A model generated the notes under the pieces. That model was not told the DNA's origin. It ran no database searches and saw only the letters and a list, made by a program, of their open reading frames with translations. A stretch of DNA of 64,000 nt from Nitrosomonas sp. Is35. Its GTDB lineage: Bacteria; Pseudomonadota; Gammaproteobacteria; Burkholderiales; Nitrosomonadaceae. Both the position numbers and the translations under genes were made by a program. Positions 9,717-19,346 of this stretch are shown piece by piece; within the stretch, counting starts at the first letter, position 1; each line of letters begins with the position of its first letter. The stretch is taken from assembly GCF_033063295.1 (NCBI RefSeq), contig NZ_JAWJZH010000001.1:2790001-2854000 (forward strand), read 5' to 3'.

Positions 9717-10532
9717 TCAATCATGCGGAAAAAATCCTCCCATGATCCAGATCGAAGCGATGCCCAGTAAAATCAATGTCACCTGTTGGATGGTCGCATG
9801 AATCTCCGGGCGTTTATGCAAACCGGGAATCAGATCCGACATCGCCACATAAATCATGCTCGCCGAAGCGATCGCCAGTAACGGTTGCACCAGAAAATTC
9901 ATATTATGCAACATGAAATAAGCCAGCACACCGCCCACGAGCGTGGCAAAACTGGATAGCAGGTTCATTAGAAATGCCATGCGGCGCGTATAGCCTGAAT
10001 TCAACAGAATAATAAAATCACCCGCTTCCTGCGGGATTTCATGGGCGATAATCGCAATCGATGTCACGATTCCCAACTGCACATCCACCATGAAGGCAGC
10101 GGCGATCAAGATGCCATCGACAAAATTATGGAAAGTATCCCCGACAATCACCATCATACCGCTGCGTCCATGATCATGATCGTGTCCGTGGTGACCGGCA
10201 GCGGATGAAACCGCAGCTACCGGCGCGTGTGACAGGTCATGCGCCTCGCAATCTTCCAAATGGCAATGACGCCATAGCACCAGCTTTTCCAGGATAAAAA
10301 ACACCAAAATACCGAGCAATACGATGAGCGTTATTTGCTTTGGATCGTCCGAATGTTCAAGCGCTTCGGGCAAAGTATTCAGAAAAGCAGCGCCCAGTAA
10401 GGCACCGATGGCATACGATACCAGCATGGAAAGCCACGATATCCGGGCATTGAGTGCCAATATTGCGGCAAATAGTAAACTCAATATCCCGCCCAGCAAG
10501 CTGGCGGTAATGATCCAGGTCAGCGTCGACAT
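9717..10532 (-). CDS. ZIP family divalent metal transporter
   Basis: Inner-membrane protein of 271 residues with about eight hydrophobic segments. The family signature helices IV and V are present as GDTFHNFVDGILIAAAF and AHEIPQEAGDFIILLNSGY, which supply the His/Asn/Glu metal ligands. A His/Asp-rich cytosolic loop (GHHGHDHDHGRSG, plus HCHLEDCEAHD) lies between helices III and IV, typical of zinc carriers. Likely imports zinc or related ions; direction and selectivity are inferred from family. Confidence 0.88.
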   Translation of the reverse strand: MSTLTWIITASLLGGILSLLFAAILALNARISWLSMLVSYAIGALLGAAFLNTLPEALEHSDDPKQITLIVLLGILVFFILEKLVLWRHCHLEDCEAHDLSHAPVAAVSSAAGHHGHDHDHGRSGMMVIVGDTFHNFVDGILIAAAFMVDVQLGIVTSIAIIAHEIPQEAGDFIILLNSGYTRRMAFLMNLLSSFATLVGGVLAYFMLHNMNFLVQPLLAIASASMIYVAMSDLIPGLHKRPEIHATIQQVTLILLGIASIWIMGGFFPHD

Positions 10533-10603
10533 AAAACCAATGACAAAAGAAAGGCCGGATTATACGCTGTTACAATCCAACAAATTAACAAGTTAAAGAA
10601 TTT

Positions 10604-11350
10604 TTACGCCAGCCAGATCAAGGCCGCCATGCGGCCGGTATCACCATCGCGGCGGTAAGAAAAAAAACGCGCGGGGTCGCTATAAGTGCAAACATCACCG
10701 CCATAAATTTCCGTGACACCCGCACTAATCAGCCGCTGCCGCGCCAACAGAAAAATATCCGCCAGCCATTTTTTTTCATGCTGACTGTCTTTGGGCCCAA
10801 AGGCTTGCCCCGCTTGCGCGTCATGCCGCACAAAAGTGTCATAAACATCCTTGCCGACCTCAAAATGATCCGGTCCGATTGCCGGACCCAGCCAAGCCAT
10901 CAGTTTGCCGTGATCCACCTGCATTGCGGCAATGGATTGCTCGATGATTCCGCCCGCCAGACCACGCCATCCGGCATGCACAATACCCACCGTGGTTCCT
11001 GCCGTGTCGCAAAGAAACACCGGCAAGCAATCCGCCACCATGACAGCGCACACAGTGCCTGACTTGCGGCTGAGAACGGCATCGCCCTCCGGCGTTGCCG
11101 CTGCTGCATGATCGATCCAGACCGGTGAGGTACCGTGTACTTGTTTCAACCATTTCGGCTCACTCGGCAAATGGCGGCGCAGTAAAGCGCGATTGTGCGT
11201 CACATGCGTGACATCATCATTGACATGCGCCCCTAAATTCAGCGAAGCGTAGACGTCATTCTCGCCACGGCTGACACCGCCATTACGGGTTGTGAACAAC
11301 GCTTTCACATTGGCTGGCGCCGGCCAATCCGGGATTATCCAATCGTTCAT
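10604..11350 (-). CDS. pgeF: Peptidoglycan editing factor PgeF (YfiH/laccase-domain protein)
   Basis: The 248-residue protein belongs to the YfiH family, shown in E. coli to remove wrongly incorporated residues from cell-wall precursors, and sometimes named polyphenol oxidase. Family landmarks are FTTRNGGVSRG, KWLKQVHG, AVMVADCLPVFLCD and VGIVHAGWRGLAGGI with the metal-binding His/Cys, and GGDVCTYSDPARFFSYRRDG at the C-terminus. The gene stands alone between the ZIP gene and the divergent ankyrin gene. Confidence 0.9.
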   Translation of the reverse strand: MNDWIIPDWPAPANVKALFTTRNGGVSRGENDVYASLNLGAHVNDDVTHVTHNRALLRRHLPSEPKWLKQVHGTSPVWIDHAAAATPEGDAVLSRKSGTVCAVMVADCLPVFLCDTAGTTVGIVHAGWRGLAGGIIEQSIAAMQVDHGKLMAWLGPAIGPDHFEVGKDVYDTFVRHDAQAGQAFGPKDSQHEKKWLADIFLLARQRLISAGVTEIYGGDVCTYSDPARFFSYRRDGDTGRMAALIWLA

Positions 11351-11580
11351 AGAGATCTACCCGTCATTAACTACCGCAAGTGAATTCATACTATTTTTAC
11401 TGATAAAATAAAGCTTATCTTAACCAGTCAATTAGAACGAAGAAAAGATATTTCTAGGTTAGAATACCGGCCATGAAAATCAACGATCCAACATCAGTGC
11501 AAAAAGCATTGATCAGTTTATCCCGAAATTAAATCCTGAAAGTCGATCACTACAATACAAGCCCGATATAGGTGTCATAG

Positions 11581-12741
11581 ATGAATTATATAAAAAACTT
11601 TGTAAATTTTACGCGCGCATTCGTTATTTTTCCGGTCATCGCAGCGCTATTGACCGTTTCTGCCGCCAACGCTTCTTCCGATGATGAAGCCGAATTTCTT
11701 AAAGCGGCATTCTCCGGACAACCGCAAAACCTCAAGCAGTTACTGGATAAGGGAGTCAACGTCAATTACCAGAATGACAAGGGATTCAGCGCGCTGATCG
11801 TGGCTTCGCAATACGGGCACGCCGACAACGTCAACTTGTTACTGGACAAGAACGCCGATGTCAATCTGAAAAACGCCGGTGGTGCGACCGCACTGATCAT
11901 TGCCGCCAAAAACGGGCATGCGGATGTAGTCAACGCATTACTGGCAAAAGGCGCGCAAATCAATGCACAGACAACGGATGGCATCACCGCCTTGATGCTG
12001 GCGATTCAGAAAGGTCATGAAGCCATCGCCAATACACTGCTGGAAAAGGGCGCGGATATCCATTTACAAACCCAGGACAAACTCACCGCTCTGATCATTG
12101 CCGCCATGGACGGCAGAGCCAATATCGTCGACACACTGCTGGAAAAAGGCGCGAAAATCGATGCGCAAGCCGCCGACAATACCACCGCGCTGTATATGGC
12201 GGCCAGAAACGGCCATACCGCGATTGTCAAAACGTTGCTGGCGAAGAATGCGCCAGTCGATATCGTGGCGATCAACGATACTACGCCACTCTACATCGCC
12301 GCGCAGAATGGACATGGTGAAATTGTCGATGCGTTACTGGCAAAAGGCGCCAAAACCGACGTACAGGATAAAAACGGCGCAACACCGCTCACGCTGGCAG
12401 CATTGATCGGGCACGCCGACGTGGTCAAAGCCTTGATCAAACAGGGCGCCAAAGTCGATCATCAAGCCACCAACGGATTCACACCGCTGATCCTGGCAGC
12501 GCAAAACGGGCATACCCCTGTCATTGAGATATTGCTGGAAAATGGCGCAAAAATCGATCTGCAAAACGACGACGGCATAACCGCCTTAATGTGGGCTGCA
12601 TTACACGATCATGCGGACGCTGTGAAGGTACTGCTGGCTAAAGGCGCCGACCCAAAAATCAAAAGCAAAACCGAAAAAACCGCAGCTGAAATAGCCAAGG
12701 ATCCTGCCATCATTGAGCTGCTGCAGGCTGCTGTGAAGTAA
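11581..12741 (+). CDS. Secreted ankyrin-repeat protein
   Basis: The 386-residue protein has a signal peptide (FVIFPVIAALLTVSAANA) followed almost entirely by about ten to eleven ankyrin repeats of 33 residues (for example GATALIIAAKNGHADVVNALL, shortened here to its ALIIAAKNGHADVVN core). Ankyrin arrays are protein-binding scaffolds; an exported one probably works in the periplasm or outside. No catalytic domain is present. The 5' region 11351-11580 shows no second supported gene, only a 19-codon frame at 11473 with nothing to recommend it. The GDPD gene begins 20 bp after its stop. Confidence 0.9.
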   Translation: MNYIKNFVNFTRAFVIFPVIAALLTVSAANASSDDEAEFLKAAFSGQPQNLKQLLDKGVNVNYQNDKGFSALIVASQYGHADNVNLLLDKNADVNLKNAGGATALIIAAKNGHADVVNALLAKGAQINAQTTDGITALMLAIQKGHEAIANTLLEKGADIHLQTQDKLTALIIAAMDGRANIVDTLLEKGAKIDAQAADNTTALYMAARNGHTAIVKTLLAKNAPVDIVAINDTTPLYIAAQNGHGEIVDALLAKGAKTDVQDKNGATPLTLAALIGHADVVKALIKQGAKVDHQATNGFTPLILAAQNGHTPVIEILLENGAKIDLQNDDGITALMWAALHDHADAVKVLLAKGADPKIKSKTEKTAAEIAKDPAIIELLQAAVK

Positions 12742-12761
12742 TCAAACTATCCATCGACGCG

Positions 12762-13514
12762 ATGTCCGGACTCAACAACCAGCCGCGCAAAAAGTCCCTG
12801 GTGTTCGCGCATCGCGGCGCTAACCGGGAAGCGCTGGAAAACACCCGTAGCGCTTTCGATAAAGCGTTAGGGTATGCCATCGATGGCATCGAGACCGATG
12901 TGCAGTTGAGCCGGGATGAGATTGCGGTGCTCTGGCACGACCGCTTTCTGAATAAAATCGGTTTGGACGGCAAACGCATCGACGATTTCGATTACCGCGA
13001 ACTCAAGGCATTGATTCATCCGGAATCGGACGGCGAGGGCATCATGACCTTGCAGGATTTTCTGGCCGCTTACCGTACCCGCTGCCGCTTACTCATTGAG
13101 ATCAAGAATCGCGACTGGGAAGCGGTTTCCCGTCATCAATTGAAAATCCGCCAGACGCTCGATATGATCGGGCAAAACACGGAGCAACGCATTATCGTTT
13201 CCTCGTTCAATCTGCCCAGCCTAGCGTACGCGCATCAATACAACCCGGCATTTCCGCTGGTATACAATTTCGAAGACGATCAAACTGTCGCGGATGCGCG
13301 TGCACTTTTAAGCACGCATGCATTCCTTCACGGGCTTTGTGTGCCCATTCAAAATCTGGATCGCGAGATGGTCGATCTGTTACGTGAACAGGGTAAATGT
13401 GTCGCGGTTTATACCTGCAACAGCGACGCGGAGATCACAGCAGCTCTGCAATTGGGCGTGGATATTCTGATCAGCGATGTGCCGCAACAAGCGCTGACGC
13501 TGCGCGATCGATGA
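12762..13514 (+). CDS. Glycerophosphodiester phosphodiesterase
   Basis: Hydrolyses glycerophosphodiesters from phospholipid turnover to glycerol-3-phosphate and an alcohol. The 250-residue protein shows the GDPD core: FAHRGANREALENTRSAF, GIETDVQLSRDEIAVLWHD (metal-binding Glu/Asp and catalytic His), LLIEIKN, and the C-terminal VAVYTCN plus GVDILISDVP. No signal peptide, so cytosolic, like UgpQ. Its TGA overlaps the ATG of the GlpD gene (ATGA), tying it to glycerol-3-phosphate oxidation. Confidence 0.92.
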   Translation: MSGLNNQPRKKSLVFAHRGANREALENTRSAFDKALGYAIDGIETDVQLSRDEIAVLWHDRFLNKIGLDGKRIDDFDYRELKALIHPESDGEGIMTLQDFLAAYRTRCRLLIEIKNRDWEAVSRHQLKIRQTLDMIGQNTEQRIIVSSFNLPSLAYAHQYNPAFPLVYNFEDDQTVADARALLSTHAFLHGLCVPIQNLDREMVDLLREQGKCVAVYTCNSDAEITAALQLGVDILISDVPQQALTLRDR

Positions 13515-15097
13515 AACGGGACTTCGCCGCATTACACCATCAACCCTTCGATCTCTTTGTTTGCGGCGGCGGCATCTATGGCGCGTGGACAGCTTATGAC
13601 GCCGCATTGCGCGGCCTGAAAGTCGCCCTCGTCGAGCAAAACGACTGGGCCAGCGCCACATCGTCCGCATCGAGCAAATTGATTCACGGCGGTTTGCGCT
13701 ACCTGGAAACCTACGATTTCAAACTGGTCAGCAAGTCTCTGAAAGAACGCACTCTGCTGCTGCATAACGCGCCGCACCGCATTTGGCCGCTGCGCTTTGG
13801 CGTGCCCGTGTACGCGCAGCAGCGTTTTAACCGTCTGCAATTGAAACTGGGGTTAACGCTGTACGATTTTCTGGCGCAAGACCCAGAACCGCGCATGCGG
13901 CACCAGTATTTCAATCCGGAACAATTCACTGCGCATTTTCCGGCACTCACCAACGTTGCACTGAAAGGCGGCTTCACGTACGCCGATGCGCAAACCGATG
14001 ATGCCCGCTTAGTGCTGGAACTCATCGCCGGTGCGCAACAAGCTGGTGCGCACTGCATCAATTATTGCCAGCTGGTGCGATTATTGGAAACTGATGGCAA
14101 AGCAGACGGCGCGATTATCCGCGATCAGCTCACGCAAGCCGAACAGGCAATCCGTGCCAAGCAGATCGTTTTCACCACCGGCCAGTGGCTGGCAACCGGA
14201 TCACCCAGCCGCGACTGGTGCCGTTTGGCCAAAGGTGTGCATCTGCTCATGCCCGCCGTGCTGCACGATGAAGCTTTATTGCTGACAGCCCAGTCCGATG
14301 GACGGGTGTTTTTTATGATTCCCTGGTACGGTTTAACGCTGCTCGGCACCACCGACACCGATTTCACAGGCGATGTGGAAGCAATCCGTGCCAATGACAG
14401 CGATATCGATTATCTGCTCGCCGCCGCCAATGGCTATCTGAAAACACCGTGGACTAAAGCCGATATCATCGGTTGCTTTGCCGGTGTGCGGGTTTTTAAA
14501 CAACCCATAAAAACCACTTCTGCCAGTTCACCTTCCGCAGTCAGCCGCGATTGGGAGCTAAAAACCGCCGCTAACGGTGTGCACTATGCCATCGGCGGAA
14601 AAATAACCTCATCGCGCCAGGATGCCGCTTGCATCGTCGACACAGTATGCACGCAATTGGGCATCGTACAGCCTTGCATCACGCACACAACCCGCTTTCC
14701 TTGGGCGCCGCAAGAAGCTTTTCCAGCATGGTTCAGCACGATGCAGAACCGCGCGATACAGCTAAACATTGACGCGGAAAGCGCAACATGGCTGCTACGC
14801 CGTCACGGCACACAAGTGACTGAAATTTTTCGCCGCATCGAAGCGGACACCAGCCTGGCACAACGTATTGTCCCGTCGCTACCGTTCATTGTTGCCGATC
14901 TGCTGTACTGTGCAACGAACGAAATGATCGCCCACCTCGACGATCTATTACGCCGCCGCTTGCCGTTATTGATTCTCACCCAACTGACGCAGGATCAGTT
15001 GCGGCAGATCGCCTTACGCGTGGCGGTGCCCTTGCAGTGGTCTGATGCTCGTTTGCATCACGAAATTGAGCGCTGCGCGCCGTGGATCGCGCACTGA
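13511..15097 (+). CDS. glpD: Aerobic glycerol-3-phosphate dehydrogenase
   Basis: FAD-dependent, membrane-associated oxidation of glycerol-3-phosphate to dihydroxyacetone phosphate, passing electrons to quinone. From ATG 13511 the product is 528 residues, with FAD fold FDLFVCGGGIYGAWTAYDAA, the SSASSKLIHGGLRYLE signature and MIPWYGLTLLGTTDTDF. The frame is open further upstream to 13397, but ATG 13511 overlaps the GDPD stop and gives the usual N-terminus, so it is preferred. The last 16 bases overlap the kinase gene. Confidence 0.93.
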   Translation: MKRDFAALHHQPFDLFVCGGGIYGAWTAYDAALRGLKVALVEQNDWASATSSASSKLIHGGLRYLETYDFKLVSKSLKERTLLLHNAPHRIWPLRFGVPVYAQQRFNRLQLKLGLTLYDFLAQDPEPRMRHQYFNPEQFTAHFPALTNVALKGGFTYADAQTDDARLVLELIAGAQQAGAHCINYCQLVRLLETDGKADGAIIRDQLTQAEQAIRAKQIVFTTGQWLATGSPSRDWCRLAKGVHLLMPAVLHDEALLLTAQSDGRVFFMIPWYGLTLLGTTDTDFTGDVEAIRANDSDIDYLLAAANGYLKTPWTKADIIGCFAGVRVFKQPIKTTSASSPSAVSRDWELKTAANGVHYAIGGKITSSRQDAACIVDTVCTQLGIVQPCITHTTRFPWAPQEAFPAWFSTMQNRAIQLNIDAESATWLLRRHGTQVTEIFRRIEADTSLAQRIVPSLPFIVADLLYCATNEMIAHLDDLLRRRLPLLILTQLTQDQLRQIALRVAVPLQWSDARLHHEIERCAPWIAH

Positions 15098-16491
15098 TTT
15101 CAGCTGCTTCCGTTGCGCTCGATTTGGGCTCAACCTCGATCAAAGCCGCTTTACTCGACCGGCAGGGAAACCTCCAGCATATCGTCACTCAACCTGCACC
15201 CGCGATCGATAGCCGCGATGGGCGGTACGAAAGCAGCGCGTCGGATTATGCCCGGATCGCCGCGCAAGTGCTGCAAGACTGCATCGCACAAGCAGACAAC
15301 AAACCGCCGCTGGGATTGTGCAGCCAGCGCTCGTCCTTTCTGATCTGGGATAAAGCCAGCGGAAAGCCGGTAACACCTCTGATTTCGTGGCAGGATGACC
15401 GGGGAAAAAGCTGTTGCGAGCGCTTGCATGCGTCGGAGGAGACCTTGCACTCGCTGACCGGCTTGCGTTTGACGCCCTATTACTTCGCCCCCAAGCTCAG
15501 TGTTTTATTACAGGAAAATCCGTCATGGCGTGAGAAGCTGGTTCAAGGCGAATGGCTTGCAGGCACACTGGATACTTTCCTGATCTGGCACTGGACCAAC
15601 GGTGCGCATTTTGTCACCGACGCTTCGATGGCCGCGCGCACGCTATTGATGGATATCCACCGGCAACAGTGGTCGGATACGTTATGCCATCTGTTTGATA
15701 TTCCCCGCTCGATTTTGCCGCACCTCAAGCCATCCACCGGATTGAATTTATCGCTGAATACCGGTGTAACTTTACAAGCCAGCGTGGGTGATCAATCCGC
15801 CGCGCTCATTGCCAGTTTGACCGATCGTTCTTCCGAAGCTTTGGTGAATCTCGGCACCGGCGGTTTCGTGATCCGCTCCCTTGCCGCCGATACATCCGCG
15901 TTTGGCGGTTACCTGCACACATTGGTTTATCAGGATAACCAGCGGGAAACAAAGTTTGCTATCGAAGGCACGCTCAATTCCATCGCCGCTGCGCTCGCGC
16001 CTTATCCGGTCAAAGATTGCAACACCGCAGATTTAGCGCAAAATGATATTTTCTGCCTGGCGGAACCCAGCGGTTTAGGCGCGCCGTATTTTCGCAATGA
16101 CTGGGGCATACACTTTTCCGAATCGACATCCGCGCTGACCGCACGGCAAATCGCCGCGTTATTGCTCGAAGCCATTATTTTCCGGGTGTCACGCATTGTG
16201 GAAGATTTTCACCGGCACTCGCCATTAACCAGAGTCTATCTATCAGGCGGACTATCCGAACTACCTTGTCTGCAACAGGGCATCGCGCAGTGCGCTCCTT
16301 GCCCGGTTTCGCATTTGCAGCAAAAAGAAGCAAGTCTGCTGGGCGCGGCATTACTCGCGAGCGAACATAAAATAAAATACCATCGGCACGCCGAGGACAT
16401 CATGGCTTTCAATGACAACAACGCTTTAGTCAAAAAATACCAGCGCTGGAAAGTCTGGTTCGATGCGTTATTGAAAACACCTAATCATTAA
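15082..16491 (+). CDS. FGGY-family carbohydrate kinase, glycerol-kinase-like
   Basis: The 469-residue protein has the sugar-kinase ATPase fold: ALDLGSTSIKAALLD at the N-terminus, VGDQSAALIAS (catalytic Asp), LVNLGTGGFVIRS and YLSGGLSELPCLQQG. Segments such as PVTPLISWQDDRGK and GTLDTFLIWHWTNGAHFVTD resemble glycerol kinase. Together with overlapping glpD and GDPD this suggests phosphorylation of glycerol, but the protein is shorter than typical GlpK and another polyol cannot be excluded. Start is GTG at 15082, inside the end of glpD. Confidence 0.82.
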   Translation: MDRALISAASVALDLGSTSIKAALLDRQGNLQHIVTQPAPAIDSRDGRYESSASDYARIAAQVLQDCIAQADNKPPLGLCSQRSSFLIWDKASGKPVTPLISWQDDRGKSCCERLHASEETLHSLTGLRLTPYYFAPKLSVLLQENPSWREKLVQGEWLAGTLDTFLIWHWTNGAHFVTDASMAARTLLMDIHRQQWSDTLCHLFDIPRSILPHLKPSTGLNLSLNTGVTLQASVGDQSAALIASLTDRSSEALVNLGTGGFVIRSLAADTSAFGGYLHTLVYQDNQRETKFAIEGTLNSIAAALAPYPVKDCNTADLAQNDIFCLAEPSGLGAPYFRNDWGIHFSESTSALTARQIAALLLEAIIFRVSRIVEDFHRHSPLTRVYLSGGLSELPCLQQGIAQCAPCPVSHLQQKEASLLGAALLASEHKIKYHRHAEDIMAFNDNNALVKKYQRWKVWFDALLKTPNH

Positions 16492-16679
16492 CCTTAAAAA
16501 GGTTACCCGCACAAATTATCAATCCTGTAGAATCCGCGTTGCAAATATTTAACCGGTTTACTTTTCTCTAGCATTTAACAAGAATTCATTGCATAACAGC
16601 ATGATATACAATGCATAGCTAACGACAATCGCTGTTAGTTATGGTGATTAACCTCGTAAACATTTAAAAAGGAAATTTT

Positions 16680-17270
16680 ATGGCAACAAATATACCTGGC
16701 TATACCTACGGTACCGCTGCTGTTGGAAAATCTCCCGTATCCCTGGATGATTTCGCCAAACTGAAACAAGCATCGCTGTTCGGTGATGACGATGTGCGTT
16801 ATCTGAAAATGTCGCACGACATATTGAAAGATCAAGTCGAGCAAATTCTCGACGTGTGGTACGGCTTTGTCGGCTCAACCCCTTTCCTGCTGCATTACTT
16901 TACCAACGCAGCCGACGGTCAACCCAACATGGACTACCTCGGTGGCGTGCGCAAACGTTTTGGCCAGTGGATTCTGGATACCGCCAATGCGGAATACAAT
17001 CAAGACTGGTTAAACTATCAACACGAAATCGGTCTGCGTCACCACACCACCAAGAAAAACACCACGGACAACGTCAAAGCGGTGCCGATCATTCATGTGC
17101 ATTACATTTTTGCCTTATTGATCCCGATCACCACCACTCTGCGTCCGTTCCTGGAAAAAGGCGGTCATTCCCGCGATGATGTGGATCGCATGCAAGACGC
17201 ATGGCGCAAATCCGTGCTGATGCAAGTAATTCTGTGGTCACAACCTTACATCAAACAAGGCGAGTTCTAA
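16680..17270 (+). CDS. Protoglobin domain protein
   Basis: Single-domain haem protein of 196 residues related to archaeal protoglobins and the sensor domain of globin-coupled sensors. Typical elements are the N-terminal GYTYG, the run LKMSHDILKDQVEQILDVWYGF, and the probable proximal haem-binding His in VPIIHVHYIFALLIPIT. Without an output domain it likely binds O2, NO or CO, for storage, detoxification or catalysis. An ammonia oxidiser would meet NO often, so NO handling is a reasonable inference. RBS AAGGAAAT lies 6-7 bp before the ATG. Confidence 0.88.
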   Translation: MATNIPGYTYGTAAVGKSPVSLDDFAKLKQASLFGDDDVRYLKMSHDILKDQVEQILDVWYGFVGSTPFLLHYFTNAADGQPNMDYLGGVRKRFGQWILDTANAEYNQDWLNYQHEIGLRHHTTKKNTTDNVKAVPIIHVHYIFALLIPITTTLRPFLEKGGHSRDDVDRMQDAWRKSVLMQVILWSQPYIKQGEF

Positions 17271-17278
17271 TTTCGCAC

Positions 17279-17302
17279 TGGAGAGCGGTCCCCCGCTCTC
17301 CA
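17279..17302 (+). terminator. Hairpin after the protoglobin gene
   Basis: A perfect 10-bp GC-rich stem (TGGAGAGCGG / CCGCTCTCCA) with a 4-base loop begins 8 bp after the protoglobin stop. It lacks a clear T tract, so it may be a terminator of the weaker kind or an mRNA-stabilising hairpin. Confidence 0.6.
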
Positions 17303-17341
17303 TCCTGAATCCGCACATTCACTTTCAATTCCAAGCTGGCC

Positions 17342-18067
17342 ATGCATCTGTCGATCGTCATCCCCGCTTTTAACGAAGAACAGCTGATCCTCGACTGTTT
17401 GGATTCCATCAAAGTATCAGTCGGCGCCAACGCAAAACCCGGTTTTACCCATGAAGTCATTGTCGTGGACAACAATTCCAGCGACAAAACCGCGGAACTG
17501 GCCACGCAAGCAGGCGCAAAAGTCGTGTTCGAGCCAATCAACCAGATCGGCCGCGCACGCAACACCGGCGCGGCAGCCGCCACTGGTGACTGGCTGCTGT
17601 TTGTCGATGCCGACAGCTTGCTGAATCCCGGCATGATCACCGACATTCTTCACATGATTGAATCGGGTAAATACGTCGGCTGCGGCAGTGTCATGCATAT
17701 GCCCGGGTTGCCGTGGTGGGGTAATGCCGCGATGCGGCTATGGACCGTGTGCTCAGTCACTTTCCATTGGGCATCGGGCGCACTGGTGGTTTGCCGTACC
17801 GATGCGTTTCGCGACGTGGGCGGTTTTAATCAGGAATTATTCGCCGCCGATGAAATCGATCTCAGTCAATTGCTTAAGCAATGGGGCCGCAAGCGCGGCT
17901 TGAAATTCACCATCCTGACCCGCCACCCGCTGGTGACTTCACCGCGCAAGGTAAAACTCTATACCGGCCGGGAAATCGCCGGGCAAATCTTCAGCGTCAT
18001 GTTCAGTCCACGTAAGACGTTGCAGGATAAAAAGAAACTACCAATTTGGTACGATGGGCGGCGCTAA
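17342..18067 (+). CDS. Family 2 glycosyltransferase
   Basis: The 241-residue protein is a GT-A fold transferase: LSIVIPAFNEEQLILDCL, EVIVVDNNSSDKT, GRARNTGAAAATGDWLLFVDADS (with the metal-binding DAD-like motif) and FNQELFAADEIDLSQLLK. No strong membrane helix apart from a short hydrophobic patch around residues 130-150. Acceptor unknown. It lies 25 bp before the two Ddl-like genes on the same strand and may be co-transcribed with them. Confidence 0.85.
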   Translation: MHLSIVIPAFNEEQLILDCLDSIKVSVGANAKPGFTHEVIVVDNNSSDKTAELATQAGAKVVFEPINQIGRARNTGAAAATGDWLLFVDADSLLNPGMITDILHMIESGKYVGCGSVMHMPGLPWWGNAAMRLWTVCSVTFHWASGALVVCRTDAFRDVGGFNQELFAADEIDLSQLLKQWGRKRGLKFTILTRHPLVTSPRKVKLYTGREIAGQIFSVMFSPRKTLQDKKKLPIWYDGRR

Positions 18068-18092
18068 TGTAAATTGTAATACCTGACTTTTC

Positions 18093-19346
18093 ATGCAGCT
18101 CTCTATTCCAACTCCCATACCTCCGAATACAACTCACTTGCCATCCCTTAAGCTTGCGCTGATCTGTGGCGGCACCGGCGCCGAACATATTGGCAGCATC
18201 GAAAGCGCTCTCTGGCTCTTGAGTCAGTTCCGGCCGGATCACCAGCCAGGATTCTTTTATCAATATCCGGATGGGCGTCTGGCGGAAGCAGCCGAGTTGC
18301 CCGCTTTATTTGAAACCTGGGCAGTTCATCCTTACATCAAAGCTTGGATCGATCCGGCCGGTGCCGAACACTGCCGCGCTGTTTTCCGGCAGGCCACCCA
18401 TTGGACTGGACCAGCCTGGACCGCTCTTACCAGCGGTAGCTGGGATCTGATTTGGCCAGCCTTTCATGGCCGAGGCGGCGAAGATGGCAGTTTCCAGGGA
18501 TTCTGCGAGTTCCTTGGCGTTCCCTATGCGGGTTGCGGTATTGCCGCTTCGGTTATTGGCATCGACAAGATCAAGACGAAAGCCATTCTCCAGGTATCCG
18601 GCCTGCCTGTGCTTCCCCAAGTGATCATCGAGGATTGGGAACTAGGCTCCGTTGATACCATCGCAGCAATCAAAGAACACATAGACCTTCTACCCGGCAC
18701 AACTACGCCCGATCTGGGGACTCTCAAAGCTATCCACCCTCTCCTTGCCGAGCGGGTGCAAGAATCCGAAACTCGCTTCAATTATCCGGTCTTTGTCAAA
18801 CCCGCCAGCCTGGGATCTTCCCTGGGTGTTGCGAAAGCCGGAGATCGCCGGTCTTTAGCCGCTGCCCTGGCACAAGCTCTGATTCTGGATCGCCGCGCCT
18901 TGGTGGAACCTCAATGCAACTGGCCGGAATACGGTATTGGGCTCTGTGGTCTGGATGAACCTCAAGTTTCATGGGTTGTTGGTTACACGCTCAATCCCGA
19001 TTTCTACGATTATGAAGCCAAGTTCGGTGCTGAGGCTCAAGAGGATGCCATCCCTGCCCGTCTCGATCCCGCTCAGACGCGGGAACTCCAGGATTTGGCC
19101 AAGTCTGCCTGGCAAGCTTTGGGCTTGGAAGGCTGCGCGCGTGTCGATTGTTTCTGGGAAAATGGCCAGCTCGCGATCAACGAGGTCAATACCATGCCCG
19201 GCTTCGGAGCACACAGCGTTTACGCGCAGGCTTTCGCCAAGGCTGGTTTACCTCCATCCGATCTGCTGGATCAAATCATGGCTGCCGGCCTGGAACGCCA
19301 CCGGCGCCGGAATCAATTTAACATTAGCTTTAAGGACCGGCTATGA
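18093..19346 (+). CDS. D-alanine-D-alanine ligase-like ATP-grasp enzyme, copy 1
   Basis: The 417-residue protein has the Ddl layout: LALICGGTGAEHIGSIESAL (N-terminal domain), WPAFHGRGGEDGSFQGFCE, SVIGIDKIKTK, FVKPASLGSSLGVAKA (ATP-grasp phosphate loop) and ARVDCFWENGQLAINEVNTM with the metal-binding Glu/Asn. It is about 100 residues longer than classic DdlB. It lies outside the mur-fts cluster and next to a second homologue, so it may join a different amino acid pair or serve another pathway. Its TGA overlaps the ATG of copy 2. Confidence 0.82.
   Translation: MQLSIPTPIPPNTTHLPSLKLALICGGTGAEHIGSIESALWLLSQFRPDHQPGFFYQYPDGRLAEAAELPALFETWAVHPYIKAWIDPAGAEHCRAVFRQATHWTGPAWTALTSGSWDLIWPAFHGRGGEDGSFQGFCEFLGVPYAGCGIAASVIGIDKIKTKAILQVSGLPVLPQVIIEDWELGSVDTIAAIKEHIDLLPGTTTPDLGTLKAIHPLLAERVQESETRFNYPVFVKPASLGSSLGVAKAGDRRSLAAALAQALILDRRALVEPQCNWPEYGIGLCGLDEPQVSWVVGYTLNPDFYDYEAKFGAEAQEDAIPARLDPAQTRELQDLAKSAWQALGLEGCARVDCFWENGQLAINEVNTMPGFGAHSVYAQAFAKAGLPPSDLLDQIMAAGLERHRRRNQFNISFKDRL

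Noticed and set aside
11473..11532. 19-codon frame (MKINDPTSVQKALISLSRN) upstream of the ankyrin gene
   Set aside because: Too short, no Shine-Dalgarno and no match to a known leader or small protein.
11581..12741. Regular ~99-bp periodicity that might be read as a tandem DNA repeat or CRISPR-like array
   Set aside because: It is the 33-residue ankyrin repeat seen at DNA level; the units are diverged and stay in frame.
13397..13510. Upstream extension of the glpD frame
   Set aside because: Overlaps the conserved end of the GDPD gene; the extra residues match nothing in the family, and ATG 13511 is coupled to the GDPD stop.
16589..16620. Possible promoter (TTGCAT ... TATACAAT) before the protoglobin gene
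   Set aside because: Spacing of 10-12 bp between the elements is too short for a normal sigma-70 promoter.
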